Position numbers and translations under genes: made by a program. From contig NJBF01000002.1 in assembly GCA_003144275.1 (NCBI GenBank), positions 62,001 through 126,000 of the forward strand: 64,000 bases of DNA, written 5' to 3'. The notes under the pieces were generated by a model. The model saw only the letters and a list, made by a program, of their open reading frames with translations. It was not told the DNA's origin and ran no database searches. Below, one piece after another: positions 43,222-52,315 of the stretch. Positions within the stretch are counted from its first letter, which is position 1. Each line of letters opens with the position of its first letter. The DNA comes from Candidatus Heimdallarchaeota archaeon B3_Heim. GTDB taxonomy: Archaea; Asgardarchaeota; Heimdallarchaeia; Hodarchaeales; Hodarchaeaceae.

Positions 43222-44124
43222 ATGCAAAATACTACACTCCGAAAAAGAAGAAGTCTGACAGTTTTTCCTGTCGTTTTTCTCTTTTTTCTCTCGGTTCTGG
43301 TGCCTGTGCTCGCGTCCCCCTATACTGCGGAAATCACCACGCTCACCCCCACTATTGATACCTCGACCTCTTCAACCTATGAAAAAACCATTGGCGTGAA
43401 GCTGATCTGGCGGATCAATTACGATAAAAGCCTCGAGAATTTTTCCACTATTTACAGCTATGTTTACTGCAAAGTGTCAGGCAAAAGCCCTATTTTAGCG
43501 GCGAGTCAAGTGACGGAAGGTGGATCTACTTATTGGTATACCAATTATACCTCGATTACCGAGACCCTGACATTAAATATCGATGAAGACTCGGTGGCTG
43601 GGCAAGATCTTTCTTCCGATGTGAAGATTGCGATCTATGCCGAACTCTACAATAATTCGATATCCGCGGCTAATAAGCTAACTTCCAAGACCGCATCGAT
43701 TTCCTATGGCAGTTTAGTGGGAGAAGAAGCCGCTGAGACCGCTGACAGGGGTCTCTGGGATTATGCGCTTTTAATCCTCATGGGTCTCGGCGCATTCGTA
43801 GTGCTCGTGTTTATCATCCTGGCTGGACAGCGGTATGTCATACCATGGCTAGGCTTAAGTTCCCCTCCCCGTAATACGTTAGATTATGGGGATCGAACAA
43901 AATGGGCTGAGCGGTATGGCCCTCGTGACAAAGAAGTTCTACAGGGTAAAAAGAAAGCTGGACAGTTCAAAGACATCGTTGATCCAGGACGCTCTCGGCG
44001 TATAGACCAGAGACAAACGCATCTTCACGGGAGAAAACCAGGGCAACTGCGACGATCACCTTCGAATCCCCGCAAAAAGATTCCTGACGCGGACCGACGT
44101 CCTCCGAAAGGGAAAAAGTGGTAA
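43222..44124 (+). CDS. Signal-peptide protein with membrane helix and basic tail
   Basis: 300 aa. Signal peptide at 12-32, an Ig-like ectodomain of about 150 residues with sequons, a membrane helix at 186-208 (LLILMGLGAFVVLVFIILAG), then about 85 residues strongly basic and Pro-rich inside the cell (RRIDQRQTHLHGRKPGQLRR). The membrane helix and tail resemble the N-termini of the following proteins. Confidence 0.75.
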   Translation: MQNTTLRKRRSLTVFPVVFLFFLSVLVPVLASPYTAEITTLTPTIDTSTSSTYEKTIGVKLIWRINYDKSLENFSTIYSYVYCKVSGKSPILAASQVTEGGSTYWYTNYTSITETLTLNIDEDSVAGQDLSSDVKIAIYAELYNNSISAANKLTSKTASISYGSLVGEEAAETADRGLWDYALLILMGLGAFVVLVFIILAGQRYVIPWLGLSSPPRNTLDYGDRTKWAERYGPRDKEVLQGKKKAGQFKDIVDPGRSRRIDQRQTHLHGRKPGQLRRSPSNPRKKIPDADRRPPKGKKW

Positions 44125-44183
44125 TTATCTCCCTTTTTTCTTTTTCCCTCTTTATTTCCCATTATTGGAGGTCTGTCTAAGCC

Positions 44184-44615
44184 ATGTTTGAGTCTTTCAA
44201 AGAAAAAGTGCTTTCTGTTCCCAGAGGTGCTATGCTAGTGCCTAAACGCTTGTATAAGACCCTCATTACCTCAAAAGGAATTCTGACTACCGAGCGCGGC
44301 AAAGTGAACATTCACAAGAAAGAAGCGTTTTTTACACGCGAAGAAATCCTCAAAATGGAATCTAGAGCTCAAAGATTCCATGAACGAATTCAATCCGATC
44401 AAGTGGGTCTTCCTATTACTTTTGAAGAATTTGAACGCCTAGAAAGACGATCTGAATGGGATGAACTGCGGACCAAAAAAAAGAGTGGGACCCGGGTCAC
44501 TCTCTTAGCCACGGGATCCGAAGTGAAACGAGGTCTGAAACGGTCTGGTGTGATTCCTGGCTCCCGAAGGAAATCATTGAAACCTCCTCCTACTCAACTC
44601 AAACTGACTGACTGA
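44184..44615 (+). CDS. Small basic protein
   Basis: 143 aa. ATTGGAGG precedes the ATG. The N-terminus (SVPRGAMLVPKRLYK) echoes the membrane-proximal motif of its neighbours, but no membrane helix is present. Overall very basic. Function unknown. Confidence 0.65.
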   Translation: MFESFKEKVLSVPRGAMLVPKRLYKTLITSKGILTTERGKVNIHKKEAFFTREEILKMESRAQRFHERIQSDQVGLPITFEEFERLERRSEWDELRTKKKSGTRVTLLATGSEVKRGLKRSGVIPGSRRKSLKPPPTQLKLTD

Positions 44616-44692
44616 ATTCTCTCTTACTGATCTGAGCTGTGGTCTCAAATCAAAGAAAAGAGACTAAATTTCACGAGAATGGATGCTGAATA

Positions 44693-45331
44693 ATGGTCGA
44701 GAACACAACTATCATTTTAGTATTAGCGATAGGAGGTCTTGTTCTCTTATATTTTCTTCTCTATATCCCTTTCACGCGAAAAGTCGCCTGGAAAAGTGTG
44801 GTCATTCCTGCTACGACCTTGAAAAACATGCGAAATAAACGGAAACAGCGGGCAGAGGTGGCGTATGTCTTCGATTTCAATCACCAACAAAACCGAGCTG
44901 AACGCATTCGCTTTCGCAGAGGCACTCGCGATTTTGTCATTCCCCGTGCTAATTGGGATGACGAAGTGATTTTTCATACGCATAATAAAGTCAGCAACCC
45001 TGTAGAGAATGTTCTGCGGGAACGACCTTCGGGAGGCGATCTTGTCCAACTCATCAGTTCGCCTCGCCTCCAAGATGGGCTGATTACCCCCTCAGGGCGG
45101 CTTCTCATCTATGAAGAAACCTCCCATACGGATCCTCGGAAAGTCAAACGGCTCGATCAAAAAGAGGTCGAGATTCAAAAACGGGTATTTCGGAAAGAAG
45201 TTACTCCCACAAAAGCGAGGGAAGTGAATAAACGTTTTTTGAGCGAAGTGAAGAAAGCGGGGATTCGAGTGCGTGAAGTCTCCCCGAATCAGGCATTGAA
45301 ATTGAGAACAGAGGTACGAGAACATGGTTGA
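44693..45331 (+). CDS. Membrane-anchored basic protein, family member 1
   Basis: 212 aa. One helix at residues 6-28 (IILVLAIGGLVLLYFLLYIP), then a basic cytosolic domain. Overlaps the next gene by 8 bp. No catalytic motif. Confidence 0.7.
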   Translation: MVENTTIILVLAIGGLVLLYFLLYIPFTRKVAWKSVVIPATTLKNMRNKRKQRAEVAYVFDFNHQQNRAERIRFRRGTRDFVIPRANWDDEVIFHTHNKVSNPVENVLRERPSGGDLVQLISSPRLQDGLITPSGRLLIYEETSHTDPRKVKRLDQKEVEIQKRVFRKEVTPTKAREVNKRFLSEVKKAGIRVREVSPNQALKLRTEVREHG

Positions 45332-46904
45332 CTCATTACTCGTTATTGGTGGATTATCAGGAGGAGTCATCCTAGGACTAGTTTTGCTCTGGCTGTTAGG
45401 GAAACCAGTTTTTTCCTTACCGCTACTCGCGGCTCCTCGGTGGACAAAAAAACACCTTTACGTCATCGCTCAGCAACATAATATCAAGAATCGGTCCAAG
45501 ATGTCTCGAGACGCGTTGTTACGAAAAACTCGAGGATTAAGACCCCGCTATCCCCCAACAAAAATCCCTTCACGAGTTCAGAAATTATCAGTTAAACCCC
45601 AAATCCGACCAAAACGTCGCCCAAAACAACGGGGTTTTCACAAGGGAATGGATCTTCATACCTGGGTAGTGGAGAGAAATAGACACTTGAAGGAAATTGA
45701 GAAAATTAAAGAGCCTCAAAAACGGATTCAAGCGGTGAATAAGCTTCAAAAAAATGCGGACAAATATAGTCAATCCTCCTGGATGACGCCTGACAATCCG
45801 TATGCTAGAGTCCGTAGAGATGCTAAACGAGAGATCCAACAGCATAAGATTGAGGTAAAACAACGAGCTAGAATAACTACTATTAAGACGGAAAAAGACC
45901 CTGAACAGATTCTCAAATTCACTGATGAAGAATATAAAATCTGGTTGAATGCTCTGTCGGCTAAAGACCGTGAACACTATCCTCATTCCCATCATGCTTA
46001 CATGAATAATTATTATCTGTATGAAAATCCCAAGAAAATCAAATATCGGTTCATGGATACAGGTCTTTCGGCCAAAGAAGCGGACTATCAGGTTTTCTTA
46101 ACAGGAAAAGAGGAATGGGAGCGACAAAGATATCCTAAACGTGTAATTGAATATGAAAAAAATCTGCGCTTATATAAAGATGGGCGGATCGCCAGGTATC
46201 GCCCCAAGGATAAACAACCTCGGGCCAGTGATATGAGCACAGCCACCCCTGACAAACGAATCGACGCCATAGTTGAAGGAAAAGCCATTCGGGGAGCTAC
46301 GCGAGAAGAACGACGCATTGCTCATGATATTCGGAAAGCAGGGGAAACAGGCGCTAAATTTGGTACGGGAGGATTTTTGAGTAAACGGCAGAGTCAAATT
46401 ACAAAACTCACGGCTGAAGAACGTAAGCTTGTCAAACGAGGGATGACTCCGATTCAAGCGAGACGATTCACCGAAAGAATCCAAAGTGCGGGGGCGGATC
46501 TTCAAACCATAGACTTACGTTCGTTAGATATCGAGTCTCAGGAGGGAATGGAAGGCTATATGGAAACACTCGCGTCAGATCAGTGGGAGGCAGCATTTGG
46601 AGGGGTGTATGGTCCCCAAAAACGTTTCAAAATTCTTCCTGCCAAGTTTGCACCTAAAGTTGTATTTCAAAACCTCGGGTGTGGGAAAGGCTCAATCATG
46701 GCCGTAGTTGAAGATCAGGGCGATTATTCACAACAACTGATAACCAAGGCGACCTACCAAGTAAAAGAAGCGGAGGCGGAAAACTTGGGCGATGGGACTA
46801 TCATGGTTAAAGGAAAAACCAAAGGCAATCAGGAATTTAACCATTTTGTGCAAACGACTGACAGTTTAGAGGGAATCAAGAAAAAAGTAAGGAAAACAAA
46901 GTAA
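45324..46904 (+). CDS. Large membrane-anchored basic protein, family member 2
   Basis: 526 aa. N-terminal helix at 5-29, followed by GKPVFSLPLLAAPR, the shared membrane-proximal motif. The rest is rich in Arg, Lys, Gln and Tyr with long helices, except for a compact C-terminal domain (about 435-526) that begins PQKRFKILPAKFAPK. The basic charge suggests nucleic-acid binding under the membrane. It is the largest member of the family. Confidence 0.75.
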   Translation: MVDSLLVIGGLSGGVILGLVLLWLLGKPVFSLPLLAAPRWTKKHLYVIAQQHNIKNRSKMSRDALLRKTRGLRPRYPPTKIPSRVQKLSVKPQIRPKRRPKQRGFHKGMDLHTWVVERNRHLKEIEKIKEPQKRIQAVNKLQKNADKYSQSSWMTPDNPYARVRRDAKREIQQHKIEVKQRARITTIKTEKDPEQILKFTDEEYKIWLNALSAKDREHYPHSHHAYMNNYYLYENPKKIKYRFMDTGLSAKEADYQVFLTGKEEWERQRYPKRVIEYEKNLRLYKDGRIARYRPKDKQPRASDMSTATPDKRIDAIVEGKAIRGATREERRIAHDIRKAGETGAKFGTGGFLSKRQSQITKLTAEERKLVKRGMTPIQARRFTERIQSAGADLQTIDLRSLDIESQEGMEGYMETLASDQWEAAFGGVYGPQKRFKILPAKFAPKVVFQNLGCGKGSIMAVVEDQGDYSQQLITKATYQVKEAEAENLGDGTIMVKGKTKGNQEFNHFVQTTDSLEGIKKKVRKTK

Positions 46905-46914
46905 AAGAAGGTGA

Positions 46915-47388
46915 ATGAAAATATCTAGCTATTCAGAGGTAATATTAGTATTTGCGATTTTTGGTGTGGGTTTTCTAGCACTTGTCCTTCTGTGGAAATT
47001 GAAGAATCCTCATCAATCAATTTTATACTTGCCCGGAGTTCCGCGCATTTTTGCGCCCAGGTTTCATTATGACGTTTCAAATTTAACTCGTGAGGAATTA
47101 GAGTCTCGATTTCGTCAGGAGACAGGGCTGACGGGCGTTTATGCTGATAAAGAAAAACGCCGGCGATTATCGAGAATTTATATCCAGCGTGAGAGAGAGG
47201 CGCGTCTCGGGAGACGGACTCAACAATTTCAACCAAACCAGACCTCTGTCGAAAGAATGGGTCTTCCTAAAGTGGATAACGAGACTATGGAAATGTCCAG
47301 GATTAATATCACGTGGAAACAAAAAGCAGCAGCGCCTCGTGTTCTCCACAAATTGTCCAGAATACAAAGAAGAAAGGAGTTGAAATGA
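46915..47388 (+). CDS. Membrane-anchored basic protein, family member 3
   Basis: 157 aa. Helix at 8-27, then LLWKLKNP and LPGVPRIFAPR, almost the same as member 4. The remaining 110 residues are basic and helical. Starts 10 bp after the previous stop. Confidence 0.75.
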   Translation: MKISSYSEVILVFAIFGVGFLALVLLWKLKNPHQSILYLPGVPRIFAPRFHYDVSNLTREELESRFRQETGLTGVYADKEKRRRLSRIYIQREREARLGRRTQQFQPNQTSVERMGLPKVDNETMEMSRINITWKQKAAAPRVLHKLSRIQRRKELK

Positions 47389-47389
47389 A

Positions 47390-47866
47390 ATGGTTGGTGC
47401 AGTAGAACTAACAATTATTGTGGGCTTAGGGTTAGCTGGTCTCGCGGCATTACTTCTTTTATGGAAGTTACAACATCCGCAGAGTAAGATGATGATTCAG
47501 ATTCCAGGGCTTCCTGTCATGCTTGCCCCGAGTAGATCGGAACGTTTCAAACGCTTTGCAGGAAGTACGGCTAGACATGGTTATGGGACAGTCCAGGAGG
47601 TTCGCAAAACAGATGAATATCGCCGTCTTCTGAACGTGAGTTCATCCAAGGCAGCGGAAGGCTCCTCACGCGTCATTCTAGAAGAATTTCATCAATCCCC
47701 TCGAAAGGACCAGGTTCGGATGAAACGCATGGTGTATTTAGCGTCTCAATCCGCCGCTAAAGGGTCTAGGAGTGAGCGGTTTTCCCCCGACACGCGTACT
47801 AAACTCGCGGATATCGCGACCGTTTATCAGGAAACCCATCGAGAAATGCGGGTCAAACCCAAATAA
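47390..47866 (+). CDS. Membrane-anchored basic protein, family member 4
   Basis: 158 aa. Helix at 7-26, then LLLLWKLQHP and IPGLPVMLAPSR. Paralog of member 3 with which it is tandem (1-bp gap). Basic C-terminal domain. Confidence 0.75.
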   Translation: MVGAVELTIIVGLGLAGLAALLLLWKLQHPQSKMMIQIPGLPVMLAPSRSERFKRFAGSTARHGYGTVQEVRKTDEYRRLLNVSSSKAAEGSSRVILEEFHQSPRKDQVRMKRMVYLASQSAAKGSRSERFSPDTRTKLADIATVYQETHREMRVKPK

Positions 47867-47903
47867 AAAGGAAAACATGAATAATAGGAGTTGATAATTA
47901 ATT

Positions 47904-48371
47904 ATGGTAGAGGTTAAGGATTTAGTTATCATAGCTGGCTTAGCCATTGCTGGTATAGCCCTGTTTTATCTCGTTCAGTGGTATATAACTTATCGCAAGT
48001 TCAAACAAGGGTTCGATATTGGCATGACTATCGCTCAAGACGAGCGAACACAGACTGGCTTACGATCAGTTTCTGATCGTTTCAAACACTTCACCGCCAA
48101 AAATAATCCCCTTCGTGCTTCTCGGCAACGGTTGATTCAAGCCCCTCGTGTTCTGATCGATAATTTAACGAGAACAGAGCAAAGAAAATTGAGAAAGGAA
48201 ACCCGAGAATTCGTAAAACGTACTGATCCTAACTGGCAAAATTACTCGACTTTAGGAAAGCAAAGGGCAATAACGGCAGAGGCTAATAGAAGATTAAACC
48301 CCCGACATATTTCTGCTCAATTTGAATACGATCTCAAAAGAGAATATGACTTGATCAATAGAAATAAATGA
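47904..48371 (+). CDS. Membrane-anchored basic protein, family member 5
   Basis: 155 aa. Helix at 7-29 (LVIIAGLAIAGIALFYLVQW); the AP-motif is lost. The C-terminal part is helical and Arg-rich (RTEQRKLRKETREFVKR). AGGAG precedes the start. Confidence 0.7.
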   Translation: MVEVKDLVIIAGLAIAGIALFYLVQWYITYRKFKQGFDIGMTIAQDERTQTGLRSVSDRFKHFTAKNNPLRASRQRLIQAPRVLIDNLTRTEQRKLRKETREFVKRTDPNWQNYSTLGKQRAITAEANRRLNPRHISAQFEYDLKREYDLINRNK

Positions 48372-48380
48372 GCCGGGGGC

Positions 48381-48614
48381 ATGATTCCTATCCCTGATCT
48401 GTGGAGGGAAATGAAAGATCAGGGTTATACCCGATCAGAATTTGAGCGAGAATTATTCCGTTTGGAGAACGAACGGACAATTGACATACAAACTGCGTCT
48501 CAACCACGCTTTATATCTGACTCTGATCGAAATCTAGGCATCCCTCATCAAAGACGAGGGCATTTGAATTATGTTCTCTTCCGATACAATCCCAAAAAAC
48601 CAATGAGGCGATAA
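48381..48614 (+). CDS. Small hypothetical protein
   Basis: 77 aa. A wHTH-like beginning (LWREMKDQGYTRSEFERELF) then basic tail. Possibly a DNA-binding adaptor; the domain call is weak. In the operon with the membrane family. Confidence 0.55.
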   Translation: MIPIPDLWREMKDQGYTRSEFERELFRLENERTIDIQTASQPRFISDSDRNLGIPHQRRGHLNYVLFRYNPKKPMRR

Positions 48615-48629
48615 TCCGAAGGTGATTTG

Positions 48630-49775
48630 ATGTTCGACCGAATCAAGACTTTTCTACCAACGATATTTGTCGCACCCAAAGTAAGGAAAATAACCAGCCG
48701 CCAGAAACCATTATCTGACTTTTTCCGCCGTTCTTCTGATCAAAGAAATCCTGTGACTCGAACCCTTCAGAAAATCCGAAATGATCTAACTAAGGAAGAT
48801 CAGAAAGAAGTAGTTATTCCCCAAAGAATTAAAGCTGATTCATTATTAAAACAAGCTAAACAGATTAAACTAAAATCAGATGAACGATACTATGTTTTTT
48901 ATGAAAATGACTATACTCATCGCCCTCAAATGACTGATAAAATAGCTCGATTACCAGATAAAATTAATGAGTCGAAATATCGATTTAATTTGAGATGGAA
49001 AGGAAAGAAAGAACCTGCTTTAGTTATTATTGCCGCTTCCAATGCGTCTGAAGCGAGGCGAAAACTCGCGGATCGCGGAAAAATTGATGTCCTTCTTACA
49101 GATACCGAATATAAAGATCGTAGAGAGATTAGAAAATTCGGGTTAAAATCTTATTATGAAGATGGGCAGTTTATTGGGTGGAGAGGCAAGATTAATCCGA
49201 AAATCTGGCAAGAAGTAACCAAATTTGGCCAGTTAACACAAGGTTCCGAATATTCAGCTGAAGAAAGTGCCGAATCTTGGCGGGGCAGAAGATCGAAGAA
49301 AGCCCAAATAAAGCGTGACCAAGCGACCAAGGCAACACAGCGATCTAAAGCGCATTGGGATGAAGCGACAAAGCTAGGAAAACAAATTCCTCTTGGTCAA
49401 CCTATTTTAGTCGGTCATCATTCTGAAAAAAGACATCGGAGACATATCGAAAGAATTGATAGCCATGGCTTTAAAGGACTAGAAGAACACAGAAAAGCTG
49501 AGCGTTTAACAAGACAGGCTGAAAACTTAGAATACATGGCGAGACAGAAAAAAGGGATAGCTGCACAACAACATGAAGCTCATAGAGATACAATTCGACG
49601 ACGTGTTAAACAAGGGAATACTCGAATATTCTTTCATGGAGCTGCTTATGGTGAGGGAACGGTGACTAAAGTATTCAAAAAATCTGCGAGAGTTAAATTT
49701 GATAAATCTGGCTTAGAAACCACAATTGATATGAATTTATTACAACCCGTGAATGGTTCAAAAATAAAGAATTAA
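48630..49775 (+). CDS. Basic protein with C-terminal Tudor-like domain
   Basis: 381 aa from ATG 48630. The start (FDRIKTFLPTIFVAPK) carries the shared AP-motif without a membrane helix. The body is helical, with HRRHIERIDSHGFKG and many Lys/Arg. The last 40 residues (YGEGTVTKVFKKSARVKFD...LLQPV) match the small beta-barrel found at the end of UvrD/PcrA helicases and other nucleic-acid proteins. Confidence 0.65.
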   Translation: MFDRIKTFLPTIFVAPKVRKITSRQKPLSDFFRRSSDQRNPVTRTLQKIRNDLTKEDQKEVVIPQRIKADSLLKQAKQIKLKSDERYYVFYENDYTHRPQMTDKIARLPDKINESKYRFNLRWKGKKEPALVIIAASNASEARRKLADRGKIDVLLTDTEYKDRREIRKFGLKSYYEDGQFIGWRGKINPKIWQEVTKFGQLTQGSEYSAEESAESWRGRRSKKAQIKRDQATKATQRSKAHWDEATKLGKQIPLGQPILVGHHSEKRHRRHIERIDSHGFKGLEEHRKAERLTRQAENLEYMARQKKGIAAQQHEAHRDTIRRRVKQGNTRIFFHGAAYGEGTVTKVFKKSARVKFDKSGLETTIDMNLLQPVNGSKIKN

Positions 49776-49808
49776 AGTAACCGTATCAAAATCTCCGAGG
49801 TAAGCGAA

Positions 49809-50702
49809 ATGGACACCTGGACCATCATCCTATTGCTAATGTTCAGTTTATTGATTATTCTTCTTTTACTATTATTTTTCTCTAATCCGAATACTACCAG
49901 TATTTTGGGGATCCCTTTTCAGTTATTTGAAGCCCCTCGAAAGGTAGCAATCGGGGCGGTTAGACGCATTCGAAAGCGCAATTATATCGGCACAGGGGAA
50001 TATTCAGAGGCGTTTTTAGTTGATGATATGGTTGTTAAACGGAACCGAGAAAGGTCTTATTATAATCCCCGTCTCTATAAGAGAAGAGAATTTCTCAAAA
50101 AGTCCAAGGAGGAGATGAGTGGTGAATACAATCTCTATACACAATTAAAAAGTAAAAATTACACGCTGTTGCCTGAATGGATGCACCAATATCAGGGCAC
50201 TAATGCTCGGTATTACTTGATCCGTGAACCCGCGAAAATTCCTCTTCAGGAGGGCCAAGAAAAAAAATGGTTCCCTCAATGGCGAAAAAATGCTGTTTCA
50301 CAAAAAGCATACAATAAATTCTCCCTAGAATTGTTTCAGATTGCTAGGGATCATGGACATTTTGAAGATCGACTTCAGCCTGGATTGCGAGAAGATGGCT
50401 CATTATTCCTGTATGATTTAGGTCATTTTAAAGTGCGAGAGACCCTTGGCCATGATCCTGAAGAGAGGGAATGGAAACGCCTGGAAAGCTACTATACAAC
50501 AATGAATCGTCTAGATGGGTTGAGTGAACAAATCGAGCTTCCCTATACGATTCCTGACTTTGTCATCAATGATCATATTGGTTATTATAAAAGGGAAATC
50601 AGAGAACGAAAAGCCAAGGGCTATCCTAAAGGGATGCTTGAATATCACCAAAACGAACTTCAGAGATGGGAGCGAGTGAAACAGACGAAAGAAATAAGTT
50701 GA
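49809..50702 (+). CDS. Membrane-anchored protein-kinase-like protein
   Basis: 297 aa. Helix at 5-28, then the shared LGIPFQLFEAPRK motif. From residue 58 YIGTGEYSEAFLVDDMVVKR fits the Gly-rich loop plus catalytic Lys of the protein kinase fold. ARYYLIREPAK resembles the hinge; around residue 180 DHGHFEDRLQPGLREDG stands where HxD...N would be, and LFLYDLGHF resembles the DFG segment. Key catalytic residues are degenerate, so it may be a pseudokinase or an atypical phosphotransferase. Last gene of the operon. Confidence 0.6.
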   Translation: MDTWTIILLLMFSLLIILLLLLFFSNPNTTSILGIPFQLFEAPRKVAIGAVRRIRKRNYIGTGEYSEAFLVDDMVVKRNRERSYYNPRLYKRREFLKKSKEEMSGEYNLYTQLKSKNYTLLPEWMHQYQGTNARYYLIREPAKIPLQEGQEKKWFPQWRKNAVSQKAYNKFSLELFQIARDHGHFEDRLQPGLREDGSLFLYDLGHFKVRETLGHDPEEREWKRLESYYTTMNRLDGLSEQIELPYTIPDFVINDHIGYYKREIRERKAKGYPKGMLEYHQNELQRWERVKQTKEIS

Positions 50703-50763
50703 TTAGTATGCTTGACAAATTGAAGGCACTGATACCGCCCATTCCTTTTTTTAAAGTCTCTGT

Positions 50764-50832
50764 CTGAAAGCCGGTGAAGAACTCTCTCTGGACGCTTTTA
50801 TTGAATATTGTAAGCAGCTCTTTGCTGATTAG
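50764..50832 (+). pseudogene. Gene fragment related to 37930-38040
   Basis: About 22 codons, LKAGEELSLDAFIEYCKQLF, ending in TAG, with a stop in frame just upstream. Its C-terminal pattern equals that of the copy at 37.9 kb. Confidence 0.55.
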
Positions 50833-51217
50833 CTTTTGAAATGAGTATGTATTACATAAACTAAAAAAATCTTGATCTCCCCTCTAATCTTTTTTCGAGC
50901 TAGCTTTACTTGGTAAATATCTGGGTATTTCGTCAAAATCCACTTTTACGACGTTTTTATCAAAACTTAACGAAAGGGACGGTAGAGCAGGTTAGGAATT
51001 ATGTAAAAGAGCTAGCGAATACGATTTAATTTTCCCCTGTTCTTTCCGAATCCTCTTATATCTCCTTTTACTCAGACATAATCTTACAATCTTAATCCTT
51101 GAATACAAGTTACAATAGGAACTTGTATTTTTTTGTCTTCATTAATTATAAATATTTGGAGAACATAAAACTACCATACTTCATTAATGCCATGAGATGA
51201 GAATTGGAGGCGAATGG
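50833..51217. other. Spacer with dispersed repeat B
   Basis: Bases 50923-50960 match 35922-35960. No gene is seen in the rest. The end carries TTGGAGG, the ribosome-binding site for the gene at 51218. Confidence 0.5.
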
Positions 51218-51421
51218 ATGTTATCTTATGAAGAATTCAAGTTAAGAGTGGAAACCCAGCTAAAGAAGAATCCCGATGGACTGACTTGGTCTGAAATCAA
51301 AGAGAATGAAAACCTTCCTCAGAAGTATCCAAACAATATTTGGGTTAGAAAGTTAGAAGAAGACATTAAACTTAAAAGGGAAAGAGTACGAGGGAGAATG
51401 ATTTGGAAGTTGGGTGAATGA
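51218..51421 (+). CDS. Small HTH-like protein
   Basis: 67 aa from ATG 51218, with TTGGAGG 7 nt upstream; an earlier ATG at 51197 lacks a site. LTWSEIKENENLPQKYPNN and the basic end (KRERVRGRMIWKL) suggest a minimal winged helix. It likely regulates the next genes. Confidence 0.6.
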   Translation: MLSYEEFKLRVETQLKKNPDGLTWSEIKENENLPQKYPNNIWVRKLEEDIKLKRERVRGRMIWKLGE

Positions 51422-51470
51422 TTAAATTTTTCTTTCTATTTTAGATATACTGATAAAGGATGTTGAATTT

Positions 51471-52280
51471 GTGTCAATGATAATTGAAGACTTAACAATT
51501 TTAGGCCGAGCTGCACCTGATTTAATGAAAAGTAAAATGGTTAAAACATTTTGTGTTGCAGGATATTCTCCATCTAGGGGTTTCATTAGAGTGTATCCTA
51601 CGTCTATTGATTGCCCTATGAAATTTTGGAACGTTGTTAGGGTTCCATTAGAGCGAAATCTTCAAGATAGTAGGTTTGAAAGCTGGAAAATTCAAGGTTC
51701 AAAATCCGAATGGGATAATCTTGATAGTAAAATCGAAGAAATTGGTACATATCCCAAAAAAGAAAGACGACAACTTGTTTTCAATCTTGTTGATGGTTGC
51801 CGTAATGATATTAACGATGCCCATAGGAGTTTGGGAATTATTAAGCCCACAAAAATTAAGGGTTACTTTCAGGAACGAGAAAAAATATCAGAAAGCGAAC
51901 AAAAAACTCTTTTAGACTTTTTAGATATTCCAAAACCTAAAAATCATTGGATTAAAACAAAAGCTGAATATCAATTCATACCTTATATTAAATATACTTG
52001 TTCTGACTGTAAATCCAAGCAAGGGTATCATAATCAACAATTGCTTTCTATTGAAGCTTACGAATGGATGCGGAAACACCCTGATAATCTTGATCAACTT
52101 TGGGAGAATTTTCGAATCAATGATAAAGATTACGATGCATATTTATTCATTGGTAATCAAGCTCGTCGTCGAAACGCGTTTATGGTAATTAGTATTTTGA
52201 GATTCAAAAAATCTAATTATTCATTGTCACGGACAAGACCATTAATCCCTTGGAAAAAAGTAGAAAAACCCAAATCATAG
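51471..52280 (+). CDS. Zinc-knuckle protein, related to the 54006 gene
   Basis: 269 aa, GTG start (or ATG 51477). The N-terminal half has LTILGRAAPD...FIRVYP...VVRVPLERN, the C-terminal half CSDCKSKQGYHNQQ followed by AYLFIGNQARRRNAFMVISI. The same order of motifs occurs in the 199-aa protein at 54006. The Cys-x2-Cys with His suggests zinc binding. Function unknown. It overlaps or abuts the ParB-like gene, so they are co-transcribed. Confidence 0.7.
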   Translation: MSMIIEDLTILGRAAPDLMKSKMVKTFCVAGYSPSRGFIRVYPTSIDCPMKFWNVVRVPLERNLQDSRFESWKIQGSKSEWDNLDSKIEEIGTYPKKERRQLVFNLVDGCRNDINDAHRSLGIIKPTKIKGYFQEREKISESEQKTLLDFLDIPKPKNHWIKTKAEYQFIPYIKYTCSDCKSKQGYHNQQLLSIEAYEWMRKHPDNLDQLWENFRINDKDYDAYLFIGNQARRRNAFMVISILRFKKSNYSLSRTRPLIPWKKVEKPKS

Positions 52281-52315
52281 TTGTAAAAAGGATCTTCAGA
52301 CGGTCTTTAAAGAAG

